Assembly (NCBI GenBank): GCA_027922465.2
Contig: BQMF02000222.1
Span: 124,001-188,000 of the forward strand
DNA length: 64,000 nucleotides
Reading direction: 5' to 3'
DNA from: Turritopsis dohrnii
Taxonomy: Eukaryota > Cnidaria > Hydrozoa > Anthoathecata > Oceaniidae
The notes beneath the pieces were generated by a model that was given only the letters and a program-made list of their open reading frames with translations, made no database searches and was not told the origin of the DNA. How positions within the stretch are numbered: position 1 is the stretch's first letter; every line of letters starts with the position of its first letter. Positions 12,213 to 24,066 of the stretch are shown here, in pieces. The translations under genes and the position numbers were made by a program.

Positions 12213-12339
12213 TCTCGCTCGTTAATGTTGCAAACGATTTTGTTGACAGACGACCCGGTCGCAAGAACGAATTTGGTGTAATCACAGAAGGGGATATTTT
12301 GGCCCCCTCACTTTCAAAAACGCTGCGCGGACCCTGTAG

Positions 12340-12880
12340 TATGAAATAAAGATTGGAGAAATTTGAACACCAACGAACATCAAGGTTGTTTTTCCATGAT
12401 TTTATGACGCAATTCAACAGCACTCCAGATATAAAAAGCTATTGCAAAGGTGCACTAAAATAGAATATGAATTGAAAATATAAAACCTCTGTATCAATTA
12501 ATGAATTTTATTGTAAGGTGGAGTAAAGTGTCCGAGTTTCTCTGAAGTGGCTGGCTTCGTTTTCATGTTGGCACTTTTCCTGATCTGATATTAAAACTCG
12601 ATGTTCTACTACGACCATCAATGTCTACAACCCAGTTGAATAGAGAATTAAATTTTAAATAATTGAGTGTATGATAAAAAGAAAAAGCAGTGAATTATTC
12701 AGAGATTCTGACGATTCAAAAAATATTAAGAAATTCAATTCATATCTATATCGAAATTTATTCAAAAACTCCATCTTTTATATTGTTTGTGAAATCGTCA
12801 AAGTAACGTTGTGTACATTTTAGCGAAGTGAGTTTTAAACCGTTGTGAAGTTGCTTGAGTTTTAACAACTGTTAGTCATC
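12340..12880. promoter_or_regulatory. Presumed 5' region of the coiled-coil gene
   Basis: AT-rich with no coding potential. It lies directly upstream of the ATG at 12881 and must contain that gene's promoter and leader. I see no clear TATA box at a usual distance. Confidence 0.3.
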
Positions 12881-13795
12881 ATGGAGAACGGAGAATTCAG
12901 CGATTTTAAAGACAAACTAAATGCTATACGCGAAAGGTTTGTAGAGAGGAAGCATGAAGAAATCGAAAGAGTTGATGTAGCCAACGAGGAGTTGATGGAA
13001 CAACTTCAAAAGATCATCGCCACTTACGAGGCAGCATTGCAGAAGAAAGATAAGGAAATTGAATCACTGAAGGCGGAATATACAACGTTAAAGGAGCAAG
13101 TCGAAATTGAAAAGGCTAACTGGAAGGAAACGCTTAAAAACAAAAACAATGAGATAAACGCGCTTAAATACGATTTCGAAAAATTTAAAGAAGAATCGGA
13201 GGAGAAAGAAGAAGAATACAAGCAAGAGATTGAAAGGAAGACCGAACAACTGGACGAAGCTTCAGCAGAGATTGAAAGCCAAGCAGAACAGATACAACAA
13301 GCCAAACTCATTGCTGGTGAGAACGAAGAAAAAATTGAAAAACTCACTGATCTGGTAAAGCATTTAAAATCGAGACACGTTCCTTTGCTTAAGAACTCGA
13401 AAAAAGATCATGGTATTACCTTTGTAGAAAAGAATAATGGAGACAAAGAGTCACCCTACTTAATTATTTCTGGCCAACTTGATAGCATCAAAAGCAAAAT
13501 CAAAGAGCTTAAGGAATCCAGAAGATATCCGAGGGGCAAAGTACACCAAGTGACCAAAGTTACCAACGATGTGGCCTATTACACTTGGCTTCGTGAAAAT
13601 GATTATATAGTCTGTGATCCACACGATGAAAAGCATTTCCGCTTGGGTAAAGAGGCAATGGACATGCTGATCGATGAGTTGCTTCATCTACCAACCCCCT
13701 GTCTGGATGTTCCTGAATGTGTGGAACTATTTACTAGTGATGAGCAAGTCAATGACGATGAATATACAGAAGAAAACGACTCAGTCATTTCATAA
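12881..13795 (+). CDS. Intronless coiled-coil protein of unknown function
   Basis: 304 aa, intact, single exon. The start has a good context (CATCATGG). Residues about 25-165 are a long charged coiled coil rich in Glu and Lys with regular heptads. A globular segment follows (about 185-275), containing SPYLIISGQLDSIKSKIKEL, a YPRGKVHQVTK block and YYTWLREN. The last 25 residues are acidic. There is no signal peptide or membrane segment, so it is probably cytosolic or nuclear. The globular block faintly recalls DUF3627-type domains that follow coiled coils in BRO/MSV199 proteins of large DNA viruses (a bulky-basic segment, a YP-containing turn, then an N...WxR-E segment). That is a tentative visual resemblance; a lineage-restricted host gene or a retrocopy are alternatives. 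It is convergent with the receptor gene downstream. Confidence 0.7.
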   Translation: MENGEFSDFKDKLNAIRERFVERKHEEIERVDVANEELMEQLQKIIATYEAALQKKDKEIESLKAEYTTLKEQVEIEKANWKETLKNKNNEINALKYDFEKFKEESEEKEEEYKQEIERKTEQLDEASAEIESQAEQIQQAKLIAGENEEKIEKLTDLVKHLKSRHVPLLKNSKKDHGITFVEKNNGDKESPYLIISGQLDSIKSKIKELKESRRYPRGKVHQVTKVTNDVAYYTWLRENDYIVCDPHDEKHFRLGKEAMDMLIDELLHLPTPCLDVPECVELFTSDEQVNDDEYTEENDSVIS

Positions 13796-13799
13796 AAAG

Positions 13800-14548
13800 A
13801 AGTTTATAAGAACACTTCAGGCAGTACTTTACGATTACACAAATGTATTGTAAAATTCAATTTGAGCTTTTAAATGCACCCATACACCACTAGCAAGTAA
13901 ATGATGCAAAAAAACTAAAATGATAATTGTGCCAAATGTACTTTTATTTATTTTGCATTAATCAAAAATAGATTATAAGACATTTTTGACGACATAAATA
14001 CGAATAATTTATCCCAAACACCACAGATGATGGAGTTGGTTTCACCATTATACACGGTTTATAAAAAACCTACATGTAGAATCTGAAAAAATTAAGAAAC
14101 TTTTACAACTACATCGTTATGACTATTTTTTAAATAAGAAACTTTTTTCCATACCTGACTTCTTATTTGAGGAAATTACATTGCATTACATTACATTGCA
14201 GAGACAAATTAGTTCCAAACGCATTTAAAATTCAAATGCTTTCATTTTTTAAGTTAAAACAAAAGGAATGATTTAAAAAACTACAAAATATTTTTGAAAA
14301 TGAAGCAAACAACTTCTATCATTCATTGGATATACATTTTTAACAAAAATTATACGAAACCGAATAAGAAACTTTTAAAGAAGGAAATTCGCTGGTCACT
14401 CAACTATCTATCTCTCCGCATTTACAGCTTTAATAATAAAAAAATACTAGAAGCAATTACTGAAATTCTCTCGGTATGGTAAAAAGAAATTAAAAACTAG
14501 AAACAGTGATTGAAAATTAGAAACGCTATCAGCGAATTATCAGAAAAG
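13800..14548. other. Convergent intergenic region
   Basis: Lies between the 3' ends of the coiled-coil gene (plus) and the receptor gene (minus). AT-rich, with short ATTACATTGC repeats near 14175. The open frame at 14294-14482 has no recognisable content. Confidence 0.5.
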
Positions 14549-14554
14549 TTTAAT
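14549..14554 (-). terminator. Possible variant poly(A) signal of the receptor gene
   Basis: TTTAAT on the plus strand reads ATTAAA on the minus strand, 67 bases past the receptor stop codon. ATTAAA is the commonest variant signal. Position-based guess. Confidence 0.3.
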
Positions 14555-14620
14555 AGTAGACATAATATGGGAAGATATTGTAACACACAAGTATTATCAT
14601 ACAAACATCTCGTGAACGCA

Positions 14621-17600
14621 TCAATCCCTGCGATTCAATATTTGATTTCGTAATTGATCAATCAGCTCCAATAACGCTTCATCGTTTTCAGCTGAAAGTT
14701 GTTTCGTCATATGAATTTGTTCACCATTGATTTCAACTAAAACGAAGAATACAGGATCATAAACGGACTCGTCAGTACCCAGGCAGAATTTCTTGCATTC
14801 AGAAAACTCTATTGACATATTCAGAGATGTTTGGTCTTAAAGGGAAGTGACAGTTGCCATCATAGACAGAAATAAAATACTAGTTCTTACGTTTCCTGCT
14901 TTTCTTGTACTTTTTCAAAAGTATGCCGACAACTATCAACAGAATGCCAAGGATAACAAGAGAAACCAAACACGATACGAACACGTTGGTTGATGAAAAC
15001 AGTTCGTTGTTTTCGGACGAACTGGCTGTTTTGATTGGTCCCTTCTACAAAAAGAGGTGGCTCAATCTTTAATCTTATGAACAGATGGAATAATAAAATC
15101 AATGTTATGTAAACTTACATTGACAAAATATTTCTCCAACGCTGCTCTAGCCATATTGTCTCGCTGCTCGTCGTTACTCTCATAAAATGATTGAAATAAG
15201 TCGGTAATATTTTGGTGCGTTGGTATCATTCCATAAGAAAAACCATCCAAACTTGTTCTTCCGTATAATGTTATATCTTTCAAACCTTTTCTGGCAAATT
15301 CATGGTAAAAGTGATTGGCAATATTATCATCTAATCCAATAACTGAAAAAACAGACTTCACTCCGTAAACATTCACATAGACGTATCAAGACGTCGAAAT
15401 TTAGGGATTTGTGCACTTACACTCCACTTCCTTATTAATCAACGCATCAATCAATTCATCAACACTGTGATACACTAAAGCAAAGAAAAAATATAGATAA
15501 AAAATGGGGTAAAATGGGGCTGCAACATTTCCTCAGATCTTCATAGACCAGCTCCTTGGCGGACCTGTCTGACAAGTCATTTGTCTACACCTTCTGACTA
15601 TGCAGTAGTATACAAGAGGCGTTGTGGTGGCGTAGATTTCCATTCAACGATCTGTCCTATCCAGTCAGGGAACTCTCTGGTTGGGAGATCTGCTGTCCAT
15701 GAACTATCTAGCGCCAGAGTCCTGTTCTTCAATTTTTATACATACATCCTTGTTTGTAATCTCAGAAGAACATCGTTGTAAGATTTCGTTTGTTAAATAC
15801 CGTTTATGGTGTGGGTTGAGGATGTCATGAATATGTTCGCACATAATGTTGTGTATTGTTTTGTTTCTGTATAAAATTTTCGTTTATTCAACTTAATCGG
15901 GGATTTGAAGTAATACTCTCCACACAAGATAAAATATTGAAAACAAATTAATGGTAAGCAAGAAAAAATAAATTTTGCAAAGAAATGAAAGGAGCTATTA
16001 ACCAATATATAACGGACACTACCATGACACAGATGTTGTTTGATTTCACTTGCCAAAGTCTCGCTATCAGTGGAGTGTTCAGTTAATAGTACACATAGCT
16101 TATCGTGAGTTTACCGTATATGCTAGCAGCGATTACCTTTAGGATTGGCATTTATCTTGATTGTCGCACTTTTACCAACTGTTGTTGTTTCCAGTACTCC
16201 AATCTAAAAGTTGAAGACAGAGTGAACTATTCGAGAATCAAAATCGACAAAGAAATTTGAGAGATCGCAAGGGAAAATTGTCGTTTATTCCCAGCATGCT
16301 CAGTAAAGCAACTGACAGAAGACGTCGATTTTGGAAAAGATTATTGTAATCTTACTGTTGATTGATATAACGACACTTGGTTTTGATTGATAACTGCTGT
16401 TGTAAGTGTTGACGTCAACGTTGCTGTGTACATGGAAAAAATAGTAATACCAACTACAATCCACACAACAGCAAACAAACGACCAGCGATACTCTTTGGT
16501 GAACGATCTCCGTAGCTTAAGATATGAATGTATCACAGTAATCTTTTCAACAAAATTCAGTTTAACACTTTTTCCTTCCATATCAAAAGAAGAGTTCTTT
16601 AATACAGCTTTAACAGTTTTTCCAGCTAATACTTCAGATCGATTGATTTTTTAAAAGGATCTGTCTCACTTACCCAACAGTGGTCATAGAAACTACCGCC
16701 CACCAAAATCCTTCAAAGATTCCTTTGGGAAACTGATCTGGGAACTCGTCTTTGTTCATTCTGTTGTCCTGTAAAAGAACAACAAATGCTTATCTGATTG
16801 TTTGGTGGTACCATGATCTCGACCACCGGGAAGTAAGCGTGGATTGCTATTTTTATTGAAAAGAAGATTTTACCAGTAACCAAATAACGATGCCAGCAAC
16901 TACAGCCATCACAAGTGCTATTGTAAATAAGGGCCAAGTATTAAATACAGCCCTGAATATCACCCATATCGTTTCATTTGGATCACGTTGAATGGAACGG
17001 CCAAAAAATGTCACTCCTTTAACCTGTACCATATGAATAAAATCGTGACCAAAAAAGATTTTATTATTTACAGATGTTTGTATGGGCAGAAGCAAAGACA
17101 CATTTTCGTATTGGAATTTCCCCCAATCATCGTACGGTCCATAATACGATATATTCGTGCAACTGTAGCAGCAGGTGTCTATCGCATCTTGCAGCATACC
17201 TGAAACAGAGTCGGATGAGAGGTTTACATTGAAAATAAAATGGTTCTCAAACATCGTAACATTTTTAAAAATTCAAACACCATAAATTTCAATAATATCC
17301 ATCGCCATCTGCAACACAACAGTCAAGAACAGACTCCTGGACTTCTAGGCTGTGGCTGATTATTTTCTGATCCTGGTTCTAGTGGTCCTCGAACCAGCTG
17401 AGACCAATGACGAGTTAACGTGCTGTAACTGTCTCAACAAACTACTAGTATCCAAACTATTGGTATCCTAGCAACTTACCGGGAAGAATGCCAACAACAC
17501 GTTTTCCATCATTCCATATATAAGGCGGATGCTCTGAATATGAGACATCAACTGGAGCGCCACAAATCGGATGTTTCTTTATCCATTTAGCACAACCTTC

Positions 17601-17726
17601 AAAATTTCTGCGTAAAAGATTTCTGAATTCATAACGGTTGGAGCATTTAAAAGCATCAAACGTTCCCACAGTTGTCATGACAACCAACATTTGGATAAAC
17701 TGCGTGATTACCAGGTAATTCTTCAT
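14621..17726 (-). CDS. Glutamate-receptor-like channel with potassium-type filter TVGYGD
   Basis: Nine exons, all phases consistent: 17480-17726, 16874-17199, 16674-16768, 16356-16515, 16137-16203, 15421-15474, 15119-15342, 14891-15044, 14621-14835; 513 aa. Order: signal peptide (1-25); half-domain S1 (SYSEHPPYIW, GILPGMLQDAID); M1 (about 165-187); pore loop FWWAVVSMTTVGYGDRSP with TVGYGD at 221-226; M3 (about 235-252) ending FSMYTATLTSTLTT, comparable to the SYTANLAA gate of ionotropic glutamate receptors; S2 (IGVLETTTVGK, YHSVDELIDALI, EFIGLDD); M4 (412-433); an 80-residue cytosolic tail. This is the S1-M1-P-M3-S2-M4 plan without an amino-terminal domain. TVGYGD is the potassium-channel signature, known in bacterial GluR0 and rotifer AvGluR1. 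The usual ligand-carboxylate arginine of S1 is not where expected (IQTSVNN), so the ligand is uncertain. Expected role: a ligand-gated, potassium-selective, probably inhibitory channel in the plasma membrane. An upstream 5' non-coding exon is possible. Confidence 0.85.
15475..16136. other. Large intron of the receptor gene
   Basis: The longest intron of the gene (between exons 5 and 6). It holds a relatively GC-rich block (about 15540-15780) that looks like an old repeat insertion. An open frame at 15793-16056 on the minus strand is not needed: the flanking exons join directly in phase 1. Confidence 0.5.
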
Positions 17727-20700
17727 AATGTACAAGAATCTATAAAATAAAATGCGCATCCAATCTACCATGCTGTTAAAAGTTTGTGACGTATCTTTAG
17801 TGTACAGGTTGTCAAGGTAACCAATTTTTAATGAGTTGACATTTTCAGGACCTCTTCGTTACATGCACTCAGTTAAAACTTAACCTAATGAAGTAAGTAC
17901 ATTATATACCAGTTTTAGAGACAACAACTCTGCTTAGTCTAGATGATTCAGACGGTATGCAGTAGCTTTAGTCTAGATGATTCAGACGGTATGAAGTAGC
18001 TTTAGTCTAGATGATTCAGACGGTATGAAGTAGCTTTATTTCGCACTTAGTGACGGAAAGAACAATTTTTAAATACTATGAATCATGACATTTTAATTTT
18101 TATCATATAGGAAATTCAGCTGTGCCTTTCTTTCTCATGGCGGATAGATTACTCAGTATGGATGACAACGAAGTGACCTCATGCAATGTAATATTAGTCT
18201 GGAAATTACGTCCATGTCAAAGCTAGAGGCTATTGGTAGAAAGAGATTTGGAGAACTAGCAATTTCGTATGGGATCGAAGGAATAAAACTTGGATAGTTC
18301 TTCATATGAAATCCCGAGTTCTGAGAGAAGCATGGCATCCTATACAACTGTTGATCGACAGATGTAAGCGTAGAGAAGCTTCGGTTACATTCATACAGTT
18401 AATCGCTCGTATTGATTTTCCTTACCTGCTTTCACTCACACTGACACTATCATAGTATAATTCGTTACCAGTCTTTTCCAGAACGGTCTGATTGATCGTT
18501 CATATTTTTTTCTAAAGTGAAAGTAATTCCAGAATGGAACTTTCTTCAGGAAGACCACACTCAACTTAATATTCTGTTTTAGAAGACAATGGAGGTTTTG
18601 TTCAGGTATATATAATAAAAAAAATGATAAAAACCCGATAAAATCAGGAAACGTGATGAAATATTGATTACATTTCAAATTCAAAATATTGACCTGCTTA
18701 TTTTTCCCCTGTCTCGGAAGGAAATCTCTTTGAATTTCAAAATATGACTTATTTTTGTACTAAATTTCAACTTCTTGTTCAAACTTTTATCTTCCTTTGT
18801 TGGCCGGCAGCACAAAAATGTTTTTAGCGAGTTTGATTAATATTTAATAAATTTAATAAATTGCTGCCAATATGTTTCTTTGTAGTTAACAAAAAGATCT
18901 GTTATTATGATGTACATGAAAACTATATTACATACATATACACACATTACATATGAATGAGAGAGACGATCAACTAGAACGTCAACCATCACAGAAACTG
19001 AATTCCAGTACCGATAAAATAATTTTAATCAAAAGATTTCAAGACGCTCATGAAAAAGTGAAAATAAAAAAGGTACCTTACAGGAGAAGCTGGTGGTGAA
19101 TGTCTTTCTGACAGCAAAAAAGACAGTCGATTGATTGATGGATGGTGGGCTCGAGTAGCAACACTTCGTGGGAAAGAAAACAGCATTGAATTTTGCTTCT
19201 AACTACCCCATACTGTCCGAATTAAATATCAAAAAAACATTTTCCATTTTCTATTTCCGTCGTTATTGTGACTGGATTAACAAACATTCACGTAGCTATG
19301 GAAACCAAAGTTGAAGGCATCATTAAAAACATTATCGTATGTGTTGAAAGAAAAGTTTTGCATCGACTGTTTAAAATATCTGCTGCCTGCAGGGACGTTA
19401 TCATTGTCTCAATAGGGCGCCATAAGTTTCATTGTCAAACCAAAAGATATGGTTGAGTACTAATGAATGAAATGCTATACAAAGCATTAGAAGATTTTCG
19501 CCAAAAATCTATTTGCTCATGAAATAGTATGTCTTTAAATATTTTCCCCAAGCCTTATCTTGAGACAACCCTCTCTAATATCAACATTTTTGAGAGATCT
19601 TAAGTCTTCATCGTGACCTATGATCAGCAGAAAACTGTAAACTGAACAAGCATCGTAATTTCATTCATATTTCAACATGATAACATATCTGAATGTTCAT
19701 CACCTAAATCACAACGTGAATTCGGACAGAAATATTTTCGTTTCGTCAATCGATCCAAGCTATTGTCCAACATTTCGCTGCATTCATTCAAAATACAATA
19801 ACGAAATATAACTAGCATGTAGCTTTAGCTAAAAATGCCCCCGCGCTCAAGCATTCCAATTTATACAGACAGCAAGCTATACATTAACAGCGGAAACGAA
19901 AACAAGTTTTTGGCCGAAAAAAGAATGTTTGGGTTGATTTGGGACCTGGTATGAGGCAAAGTTATATGCTTAAATATTTCGAAAAAATAGATCTACACTT
20001 AAACAGATGAAAATATGCACAAAACTTTGTTACTTTTTGTTATCTCTTAGGTCTAAGTTACACTAATGCTAATATACCTTTCAAAAAGTGTAAATAAGGG
20101 TTAACAAGTAATATCAGAAAGTATTTGCTACAAACAAGAGAAATGTGTGAATTGAAACCATGGATACATATTTTATAATTTTTATAATTAATGTTAAAAA
20201 CATTCTGTAAGAGCCAAAAAAAAACTTTTTCAAAAAAAAAATTAAAGAGAAAAATCCATTGCGTTTCAAACTTTGATTTAAAACAAAAAATAACCAATGT
20301 TTACATAAAAAAAAACAAGAAAAAAAGATATAGGTTTTATTGATCATGATCACACTAGGTTTGGAAGACAGTCAAAGAAGAAAAACACGAAGAACGACAA
20401 TTTGTAATATGGTTTTCTTGTATACACAGAAATCCAGTTAAAATCTTTTAAAGGCAAGATCCGCCAAAAATCACTGCATTAAACAAAATTATTGAAAGAA
20501 AAGTTAAAATATATACAAAAATAAAATGTATGGTTTGCAAAATTTCGGATTTCAAGCTGTGCTTCAAAATCCTTGTACACTTCACTAAAACAACACAAAA
20601 GTAACACGAAAAATGTCTAAGCAATTTTAGCATACGGTCTTCCTAAATAAAATAGTATAATACAATAATAAATTAAGAAAGAGATACGAAAAAACATTCT

Positions 20701-20913
20701 GTCTCCCACTTACAGTACCATGTTTTGAAATGGGAAAAAAACAAAGTCAGCTAATAAGTGTATTCCACCGTGTAACGTCAACACGAAAGTTGGAGGATGA
20801 AGATGATGAGGATGAAGAACAAAATCGGAAACCGACATTCGCCTATCTCGTGAAACTACTATGCCTCCTCGCTCGCTTACGCTCGCTGCGGGGGCAATGA
20901 TGATTTAGCAGTT
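17727..20913. other. Non-coding stretch upstream of the receptor gene
   Basis: Presumably contains the receptor promoter near its left end. Otherwise AT-rich, with a 34-bp tandem triplication at 17935-18037 and long A/T runs around 20200-20330. Open frames here are shadows of low-complexity sequence. Confidence 0.4.
17935..18037. repeat. 34-bp tandem repeat, 3 copies
   Basis: The unit starts AGTCTAGATGATTCAGACGG and continues TATGAAGTAGCTTT. Copies are nearly identical (one C/A difference), so the duplication is recent. It lies about 200 bases upstream of the receptor start codon. Confidence 0.9.
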
Positions 20914-20919
20914 TTCAAT

Positions 20920-21734
20920 TATGAAGTTAATTCGACGCCAAAATCTCGTTTATCAAGTCGTCGAGTCGTTTTAGATGTTGACTCGTGACGTCATTAACCG
21001 TTTTAGAAGTTAACGCGGTTCACAATAAGTCGACATACAAGTCGTCGAGTCGTTTTAGATGAACACTCGTTTTTCAATTTGAGGCGTTTTAGAAGTTGGG
21101 GTCGCTAGATGCTGTGTAATTGAGGCGCTTCGGAAGATTAGCCGTTTTAGATGTTCAGTCGGTTCAGAAAATGAGGCGGTGCAACCTGATTACCAGTTTC
21201 TCTAAATCAGTGCTGGCTTTCACACAAAAACAGATTTTTGTGTCATATTTACATAAGTCATGATGCTGGCCGTCATGTTTTCTAGTTAGTTGCATGAAGC
21301 ATGGACAGTTGCATGGTTATGAATGAGAAAATGCCCAAACTGTGAAGGATTCCCTTTTCTTTCAGATACATTTGATTGTTTGTTAGAATTCTGAAAGATC
21401 CCTTCTATTTATCTTTATATAATGAAAGATGTTCATGTTCTGTTATTGTGGAACACCCTATATCGCCTGCTTCAAGTAAGGGACTCACGAATAGTGTCAT
21501 TTGGAATAAACAGATCATGAAATTTTAATAGGTCTTGATATGAAAGACCGACAAATTTTGAACAACGGGTCATCATCTGAAACGAACAAACTTCTAAAAC
21601 GCCTTCATTTGAAAAACGAGTGTTCATCTAAAACGACTCGACGACTTGAATGTCGACTTATTGTGAACCGCGTTAACTTCTAAAACGATTCGACGACTTG
21701 ACAAACGAGATTTTGGCGCCGAATTAACTTCATA
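20920..21734. mobile_element. 815-bp MITE with long inverted repeats and 6-bp target duplication
   Basis: Terminal inverted repeats start TATGAAGTTAATTCGACGCC and run more than 100 bases inward. The flanks at 20914-20919 and 21735-21740 are both TTCAAT, a perfect 6-bp target site duplication. Inside both arms the block GTCGTCGAGTCGTTTTAGAT recurs, with variants GGCGTTTTAGAAGTT. These look like sub-terminal transposase-binding repeats. No protein is encoded. The superfamily is not assigned. Confidence 0.85.
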
Positions 21735-22151
21735 TTCAATGAGGGAATCACCATGAGGAAGCCAATAATTTCCTTACCTTGTTTGTTCACCATTTTGATA
21801 TTACTCAGCAGCTCGTTCAAGACGCATTTACTCTCACTCCATCAACTTCGTGCAATGTTTACATGAACTCGGACAAGATCTGGAAAACACTTCGAAAGTT
21901 GTTCAATTATCTTGCACAATAAACAATGGGAAGTTAAATTTGCCATTAATCTTTCAGATGACCACTTAAACTATGAACAAAAAAAGTAAAAGCTGAAAAA
22001 CAGTTGTATAATATTGACACCGTCCTTATGCAGGCTTTTATAATCATAATTTCATTGCTCAAAGTCATCGCTTGACGATCGCAGCAGTGACCAGCTGTAA
22101 CATAAAACGTTTATTTCTCGCAAGCACAACTAAGCACAAGGGATTACTTTC

Positions 22152-22363
22152 TATCAGTGTTATGTTTTACAATCGACCCAAGGTTTTATCAGTGTTATGT
22201 TTTACAATCGACCCAAGGTTTTATCAGTGTTATGTTTTACAATCGACCCAAGGTTTATCAGTGTTATGTTTTACAATCGACCCAAGGTTTTATCAGTGTT
22301 ATGTTTTACAATCGACCCAAGGTTTTATCAGTGTTATGTTTTACAATCGACCCAAGGTTTTAA
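22152..22363. repeat. 35-36-bp minisatellite, 6 copies
   Basis: The unit begins CAGTGTTATGTTTTACAATC and continues GACCCAAGGTTTTAT. The six copies are almost identical. The overlapping open frames across it are products of the repeat, not genes. Confidence 0.95.
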
Positions 22364-22854
22364 CAAGAAGGGATTGCTTACACACGATATTATCTTTTTT
22401 CTGGAATTTTTGTTGATTTTTTAGGTCATCTTTAGTACTAAAAAATAATTCCTTGACCTTGTGATCTTCCGGTTTTACCTGTTCTGTAATTCACCATCAC
22501 TTTCTCTCACTTTCATCGTATTTGCCATAGGAAGAAAACATTATAATTGAAACAATTAAAAAAAAAGCAAAAAGAAGCAAATCTTAAAAAAAACCCCATA
22601 TAACAGCATCACTTTCACTGTTTCGCCATATAACAGCATCACTTTCACGTTGTCATATGCGTTGTTCAAACGCCCTTGGCCTCTTCTTACTACTGTGCCC
22701 GCCGAAAAGACGAAACTATGTCTGTTGTGGTGAACGAAATTATAATAATAACAATACTAATGAATTTATTTCAGTATTTCCAATAAAATATAATTGGCTC
22801 TTCATCTGAAATTTGTATGAATACTGTATCTGGATAGCGTTAGTAAAAAACTTA

Positions 22855-23458
22855 TTTTAATTTTTTTTTTATCAAATAAATGAAGTTCTGGCAACAGCCT
22901 TGTCTAACAAGTAAGCTTTCAGTTTACTTTTGAACGTGGGTAAACTTGAGCATTCCCTTTATCGGTGTTTTTCAGTAGTACTCCGCTGCGGCTGCTATTA
23001 TTACGTAATAAGCGAACGTCGTTTTGATTTTCGACCTTGATGTTACAGGGAATGTTTGAGTCATTGAGGGATTTGAATGTGAGCATGGCAATAGCATGTT
23101 GGTATCTTTCTAGAATTGGTAACCAAGATAGTTTGATAACATCATCAATAGTGCCATATCTATCGAATACAAAACCAACATCAGCGTTTTGAACTTTTCG
23201 CAGTCGTTTGATTGGATAAAGAGGTGTCGTGCCGATGTAGATGGCATTCCCATAGTCAAGTTTGGATAGGATTAGTGCGTTTACTAGTTTGTTCTTTAAT
23301 TTGCAGGGCACCAGTCGTTTCAGCAATCTTAGCAATTTCAATGTGGCGTAACAGGTGCGGATGTTGGTTGTGCTCATTGACGGTTGTTGATGTGAGTTCT
23401 TCCGAAGGCATTCAGAAGGAAATAACTCGATATTTTTGTGGTTAGTAAAGCACGTCAT
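22855..23458 (-). pseudogene. Non-LTR retrotransposon ORF2 C-terminal fragment
   Basis: The minus strand encodes the region downstream of the reverse transcriptase palm typical of CR1/L2/Jockey-like LINEs: YATLKLLRLLKRLVP, LVNALILSKLDYGNAIY, LRKVQNADVGF, WLPILERYQHAIAMLTFKSL. A frameshift near 22935 precedes the usual end LPTFKSKLKAYLLDKA. The catalytic palm, endonuclease and 5' part are absent; the upstream side is cut by the MITE at 23463. Dead fragment. Confidence 0.8.
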
Positions 23459-23462
23459 CGGC

Positions 23463-23918
23463 TACCGTAATGCATCGATTAAACGCCCCCCTCGAATAGA
23501 CGCCCCCCTTTTCAGGAGATTTTTAAATAAACGCCCCCTCGCGAATAGACGCCCCTCTCTAGAGAGGGGCGTTTATTAGAGACACACTAATTAAGGCATG
23601 TAGAGCTACTACATTGTATTGTTTCAGCCTCAATGTTTTCATTTTTTATATAAAATATGGAAATTTGCGATAGACGCCTTTCTTTTTAAATTTTAAACTA
23701 ACAGTTGGAAACTTTGTCTTTATTGACGATGATCTTGAAGTTTAATTTTGTATATTTTTTATCGATGTTTATATTTAGTTTATATTTACGAAAAAGAAGA
23801 GTTTCGCAAAAATTCAATAGACGCCCCCCTCTTTTAAACGCCCCCCCTCGAATAGACGCCCCACTAAATTCAAAAAATTTAATAAACGCCCCGGGCGTCT
23901 AATCGAAGCATTACGGTA
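23463..23918. mobile_element. GC-rich MITE with TA ends and GACGCCCC repeats
   Basis: Ends are inverted: TACCGTAATGCATCGATTAA on the left, and TTAATCGAAGCATTACGGTA-like on the right with small changes. Internal motifs CGAATAGACGCCCC are repeated several times. TA at both ends fits a Tc1/mariner-type target duplication. It interrupts or abuts the LINE fragment. Confidence 0.75.
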
Positions 23919-24066
23919 TGCGAAACCTCGAAACAAAACAGCTCTCAATATTCTTAGTTTCCCGGGAATAGTTCAGGTCATTGGTCATAAAAAAGAAGAG
24001 AAAAAAAGATGGCGAAGGTTTTCATGACAAAGTTTAAAATCCATCAAGCAGTTACAGCAGCAAAAA

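Noticed and set aside
14294..14482. Small plus-strand gene between the coiled-coil and receptor genes
   Set aside because: Composition is that of AT-rich non-coding DNA, with no signal peptide, motif or splice context.
15793..16056. Minus-strand open frame within the receptor gene as an extra exon
   Set aside because: Exons 16137-16203 and 15421-15474 join directly in phase 1 and give the expected S2 sequence; no acceptor in the right phase keeps this frame open.
22072..22424. Three overlapping frames with repeated peptide units
   Set aside because: They are readings of a 35-36-bp minisatellite in different frames.
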